A DNA stretch of 64,000 nucleotides from Lithospermum erythrorhizon (Eukaryota; Streptophyta; Magnoliopsida; Boraginales; Boraginaceae), in the NCBI GenBank assembly GCA_019722365.1, contig JADFUC010001326.1, positions 248,001 to 312,000 on the forward strand, given 5' to 3'. Under the pieces are notes generated by a model. That model was not told the origin of the DNA. It saw only the letters and a program-made list of their open reading frames with translations, and ran no database searches. The position numbers and the translations under genes were made by a program. Position 1 is the stretch's first letter; each line of letters begins with the position of its first letter. Positions 60,454 through 64,000 of the stretch are shown here, one piece after another.

Positions 60454-62319
60454 AATATAATGATATAATTTATATTCATTAATGAACTATTAATAAATGA
60501 AAAAGTTTAATGAACCCTAACTTTTCACTTTGAAACATCTATCGTTAAATAGATGATATATTAAATGCATGCCTTTTAGAGGTATATTATTTCTTAATGG
60601 TATTTCTCAATAGCCACTCTTCTTCATACTACTTCCATTGCGTAAATTGAATATTCGCTAACGTCTGAAGAAAGCAACAAACTAATACTCCGTAATAATA
60701 GTCCATTAAGAGTAATTCATCATTCAAGATTCCCTGGTTCATTATTATACCACTTATTAATAGTGAAGCTGGTCAGGTTTAACTGTAGGAAGACTCCCAT
60801 CCAGATCAGTAAATTATTTGATAATGGTGCACTCATTGGAATTGAAGATAATGTAGGTAGGCAAGGACCGCAAGGTAGCACATCTATGTCTATAAATTGG
60901 GATGATAACAAAGGAGGAGGTGGTATGAAATTAAATATTTTATGTTCGTAAATTTTTAGATATAATGAAATAAATCAAAATGATTTTGTTGGATATAAAT
61001 GGCCTAATAATTTAAGTGGCCCACCTTTAACACCCCAAAACACTCAAACTCTTAAACTAATCTATTTAGTATGAATGGTTGTTACTTGTTAGTTGTTAGT
61101 GTAATAGTTGTTCCACTCTTAACTTAATGTCTCAGAGTTGAGAACTATTCTAAACTTTATGTTTTAGACTCTTAGGGTTGAATCTTAGTAATTTTATTTC
61201 CCCTTCACTTCAGCCCTTCCATTTCTAACTTTTGCTGCGGATATTTTAACAAAGGCTAAGAAAGTTAAAGTGGTCAAGGTTGTCCCTTGACTCGACGACG
61301 GGCGCACAGTTTGATAGTAATCAAACGAGTAGGAAATCAACTAAACAACAAATCTTATAATGATATTCATCAAATTTATTATAATTATTAAGCATATGAT
61401 TTCTTATCTATTGCGAACAAGAATGACGATAGTTGCTTGCACTCCTCGCCTTACCAACTGAAAACACCCTATGTTAATACAGTAATAAAGTCACAGACAT
61501 TCAATCTCTCATTCGGCTAGATGCTGTTCTTCAAAAGATTTCTATTACGTTAACGTTAATGAAAAGTATTTTATTACGTTAACGTTAACGAAGGAGGAGA
61601 TAATGATAAAAACTATGCTTCATCCGCTTCATATATAACGTGACGTAAATTGATTATTCAACTTTTGCATTTTAAGACTCCGAATAACATATAACATAAA
61701 CGTCTTTAAATTTTTTTGATCTCATTTTTCGATTTCAATTCAGCTTTGTGACATATCAACAAGTATTCATTGATGAAGAATTGAAGATTGAACCATTCAC
61801 GAACACAATCAATGACACTCATTGAGTCTATTTTCCACTTTAATCTTAATCCAACCAAACTTGATGTAGAGTTTTAATCCATCATGAATCACTAAGAGCT
61901 CCTCATGAAGGGTTGACCAAGCCTGATAGTTACTAAAAAAGCTTTTAGAGCACTACCTGAACAATACCACCCTAACTAGACCACACCCACCAGCACTACC
62001 ATCACTATCGCGTTCTAAGAATGAAACTCAGATATTTGTAGACTTAATTGACACACAACTTTAATTTGAATTAAAATTATTATGTTAATAACAGAATATA
62101 TTTAAAATGATAAATTGATATATTTCAAACCAAAAGTTATACAAAATTACAAACTACAATATATATACTTTATAATTCATTGAACTTAACATTTAAAGGT
62201 CAAACATAAAAATTTATAAAATTGAATATCAAATTTTGAAATGTAGTATCCTATAAAGATTAAAGAGGTACATAGTCCAGCTTGGCCCGGCCCACACCCG
62301 AACTTGAGCCTAGTGTTGT
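60454..62319. other. Spacer without a supported gene
   Basis: An open frame of 62 codons at 60763-60951 is not recognised and lacks support. 'ttacgttaacgttaa' occurs twice (about 61549 and 61575), with a 28-bp direct repeat around it. 'gcggatattttaacaaag' near 61236 could encode the Copia RNase H-end motif 'ADILTKA', but nothing around it supports an element. Confidence 0.35.
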
Positions 62320-62820
62320 TAACGAATGGGTACGAGCGTAGCACCGGGTTACCCGGTCGGTTTTCTTTACCGAAATGTGGTACTAATTCATCTCGATACT
62401 TTCGAGTAACGCAGTAAAAATTACTGAAGTTCCGCCTGCCAATCCTTCGAGCGGTTATCGAAATGAAGTTTTTAGCCGGCAACAACGGTACCCGGGTTAC
62501 CCGATCCTTTAGCAAATCTGAGCAATTCTTTTTGTATTTTAATAAAGTAGTATTTTATTTTATATAATATTTTAAGATTTTTTGTATTTGAAGCCCAAAA
62601 TTTATAAGAAAATAGTATTTTATTTCATACAATATATAATACTTTATTTTATTTTTTATCTAGTAACATGCCGAGCGGGTACCGGGTTACTCGATAAGCT
62701 ATCGAGTAAAAAAATTACTCGAGTTCCGCTCGACAACTTTCAACAAATATCGAGTTGGATTTTCGAGCCGAGTAACGAAGCGGGTGTCGGATTTTCCGGG
62801 TCCTTTAACAGCAATACTTG
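62320..62820. repeat. Two direct copies of a repeat of about 150-190 bp separated by AT-rich DNA
   Basis: Copy one (about 62335-62515) and copy two (about 62680-62820) share 'ccgggttac(c/t)cg', 'cgagtaa..taaaaattact' with 'gagttccgc(c/t)' and 'gggtcctttaac' type segments. They are markedly richer in GC than the DNA around them. They probably belong to an unclassified transposon. Confidence 0.6.
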
Positions 62821-63311
62821 AGACCAATCAAGTCGGTCATCTACTTGGATAAGGTCATTAAGGTGATCCCAAATTCCCAATGGTCTTTCTCTAAGTTGTC
62901 CAACTTGAGTATTAATTTTCTGTTTGACTACTGATCCATTAGCTACAAGAATCCATTACGTAATCCGATACACATTAAGTCCATGAGCAACCATCCCATT
63001 CGACAAAATTATTCGACATCCAAAACAACTTGATAAAATATCTAACCAACTTAGTCAAGTATACACACACCGCATAGTATCGGCTTCGACGCGAAACGAC
63101 TATTTCGCTCTCATTCGCAAACGCAGTAATTAAAAAGTTTTATTGGGCGACAAAATAATTATTTCACTAAAAAAGCCATTATTCTATATTCAGATAAATA
63201 TACTCCCTAACCAGTTAAGCTATTCAATACTCGCTTGAACCCAACTCGAAAATATCTCCCAGTCCCCAGTACATATATATTCCAGGAACAAATAAAGTAT
63301 AGACATAAAGT

Positions 63312-63871
63312 ATGCAGAAAAGAAACGCAACATCACTAGTAATAATTCTGTTGTTATCATCATCGATTTTGATATTGTCCGAAATGGAGACAAGTCCAAC
63401 AACAACAACCTCAGCCTCTTCCTCGGAGGCAAAAGTCCACATAGTATACACCGAAAAACCCGAAGAAGGCATCGAACCCGAATCATTTCATATCAACACT
63501 CTTGCTTCTGTTTACGGCAGGTTATATCCCAAAATCATTCAAATCAAGTCTTATCTCATTAAATAATACAGTCATTCAACGAAAGATTGTATAGTTTTGA
63601 ATTTTAATGGTTGGTTTTCTAAATTTTGAAGTCAGAGTGTTTTGTTTGCGTTATGTGATATTGGTGAATGATACCAAAAGATTGTATTTTTAATCTAATT
63701 TACTATCAATATGATAGTTTAAGCAAATGAGTTGATAGGGTCTGAATTTTGAACGATATTGATGAATTAATAGTGAGGAGGCAGCGAAAGGGGCGTTGAT
63801 TTATTCTTACAAGCATGCTGCAAGTGGTTTCTCTGCGAAATTGACCCCCGAACAGGTCGAACAGCTATCAA
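63312..63871 (+). CDS. Inhibitor I9 domain (subtilisin propeptide-like) secreted protein, partial
   Basis: The first two exons (63312-63520 and 63774-63871, joined by a GT-AG intron) are seen, and the rest lies beyond the window. A hydrophobic segment after 'MQKRNATS' (about residues 9-23) looks like a signal peptide. A Thr/Ser-rich stretch follows, and then the I9 fold begins with 'KVHIVYTEKPEEG' and continues with 'AAKGALIYSYKHAASGFSAK' and 'LTPEQVEQL'. Such domains are subtilase prodomains, or stand-alone subtilase inhibitors like Arabidopsis SPI-1. The exon layout and short N-terminus favour a stand-alone inhibitor, but a full subtilase cannot be excluded without the downstream exons. The start is the only in-frame Met before the signal peptide. 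Confidence 0.82.
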
Positions 63872-64000
63872 GTAAGTGTTTCTTTTACAAGTCTTGATCC
63901 AGTGTTTACTCCAATAGTTTTTGTGTTCTGTTTCATTTTATGGTGAAATTAGTCTTCCTCGTTTAATTGTATAACGTATTTTCTGCGTCTGGAGAGTGTT

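Noticed and set aside
60763..60951. 62-codon frame with a Gly-rich end
   Set aside because: A weak resemblance to a lectin-like stretch was considered, but no domain could be supported and no splice partners were found.
61226..61300. 'ADILTKA'-like translation suggesting a Copia RNase H end
   Set aside because: A single short motif with no neighbouring RNase H or LTR sequence; could be chance.
1..64000. CRISPR arrays, bacterial operons or bacterial-type regulatory systems
   Set aside because: The window is plant nuclear DNA. The tandem repeats lack alternating unique spacers and no associated genes exist.

Overview
This window is nuclear DNA from a flowering plant, most likely a eudicot. 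The evidence is AT-rich spacers, intron-rich plant genes with GT-AG junctions, plant-only kinase families, Copia and Gypsy LTR retrotransposons, and Stowaway-like MITEs. The frequent 'tactccgt' motif in the spacers fits Caryophyllales, but I hold that placement loosely.

Gene layout. (1) Pyruvate dehydrogenase kinase, minus strand, 1456-4592: six exons, 377 aa, complete. (2) A transposon block fills about 5.5-32.1 kb. (3) A transmembrane receptor-like Ser/Thr kinase, plus strand, 34541-37314: seven coding exons, 500 aa. (4) A PTI1-like kinase, minus strand, 38435-41231: seven coding exons, 361 aa. It converges tail-to-tail with the receptor kinase, and an 89-bp tandem array lies upstream of it. 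(5) A second repeat and transposon block fills about 42.9-53.4 kb. (6) A truncated, frameshifted cytosolic phenylalanyl-tRNA synthetase beta-subunit copy, plus strand, about 53452-56530. (7) A single-exon DUF688-like gene, minus strand, 57343-58104. (8) MITE-rich spacer. (9) The first two exons of a secreted inhibitor-I9 (subtilisin propeptide-like) protein, plus strand, from 63312, cut by the window edge.

The first transposon block is nested. A Copia element with an envelope-like third reading frame (SIRE/Maximus-like) has LTRs at about 7989-8832 and 27588-28415. A Ty3/Gypsy chromovirus-like element with LTRs of about 2.4 kb (13298-22866) sits in its RNase H region. An unclassified insert of about 2.1 kb splits its envelope-like region. 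Next to it is a compact minus-strand Copia deletion derivative (28889-31355) with two 321-bp LTRs and a matching ATTAA target-site duplication. Then comes one Stowaway-like MITE inserted inside another of the same family.

The second block is a duplicated segment (about 1.44 kb) that carries a minisatellite of about 42 bp. An Athila/Tat-like fragment and a second chromovirus-like element, which has a 5' LTR but no visible 3' LTR, interrupt it. All retroelement reading frames seen are broken.

The intact genes have separate housekeeping, signalling and secreted roles. I see no operon-like or pathway cluster, and no convincing new molecular system. The features most worth a second look are the GC-AG intron and in-frame duplication in the pyruvate dehydrogenase kinase gene, the layered element insertions with datable LTRs, the truncated tRNA-synthetase copy next to a transposon block, and the tandem arrays beside genes.
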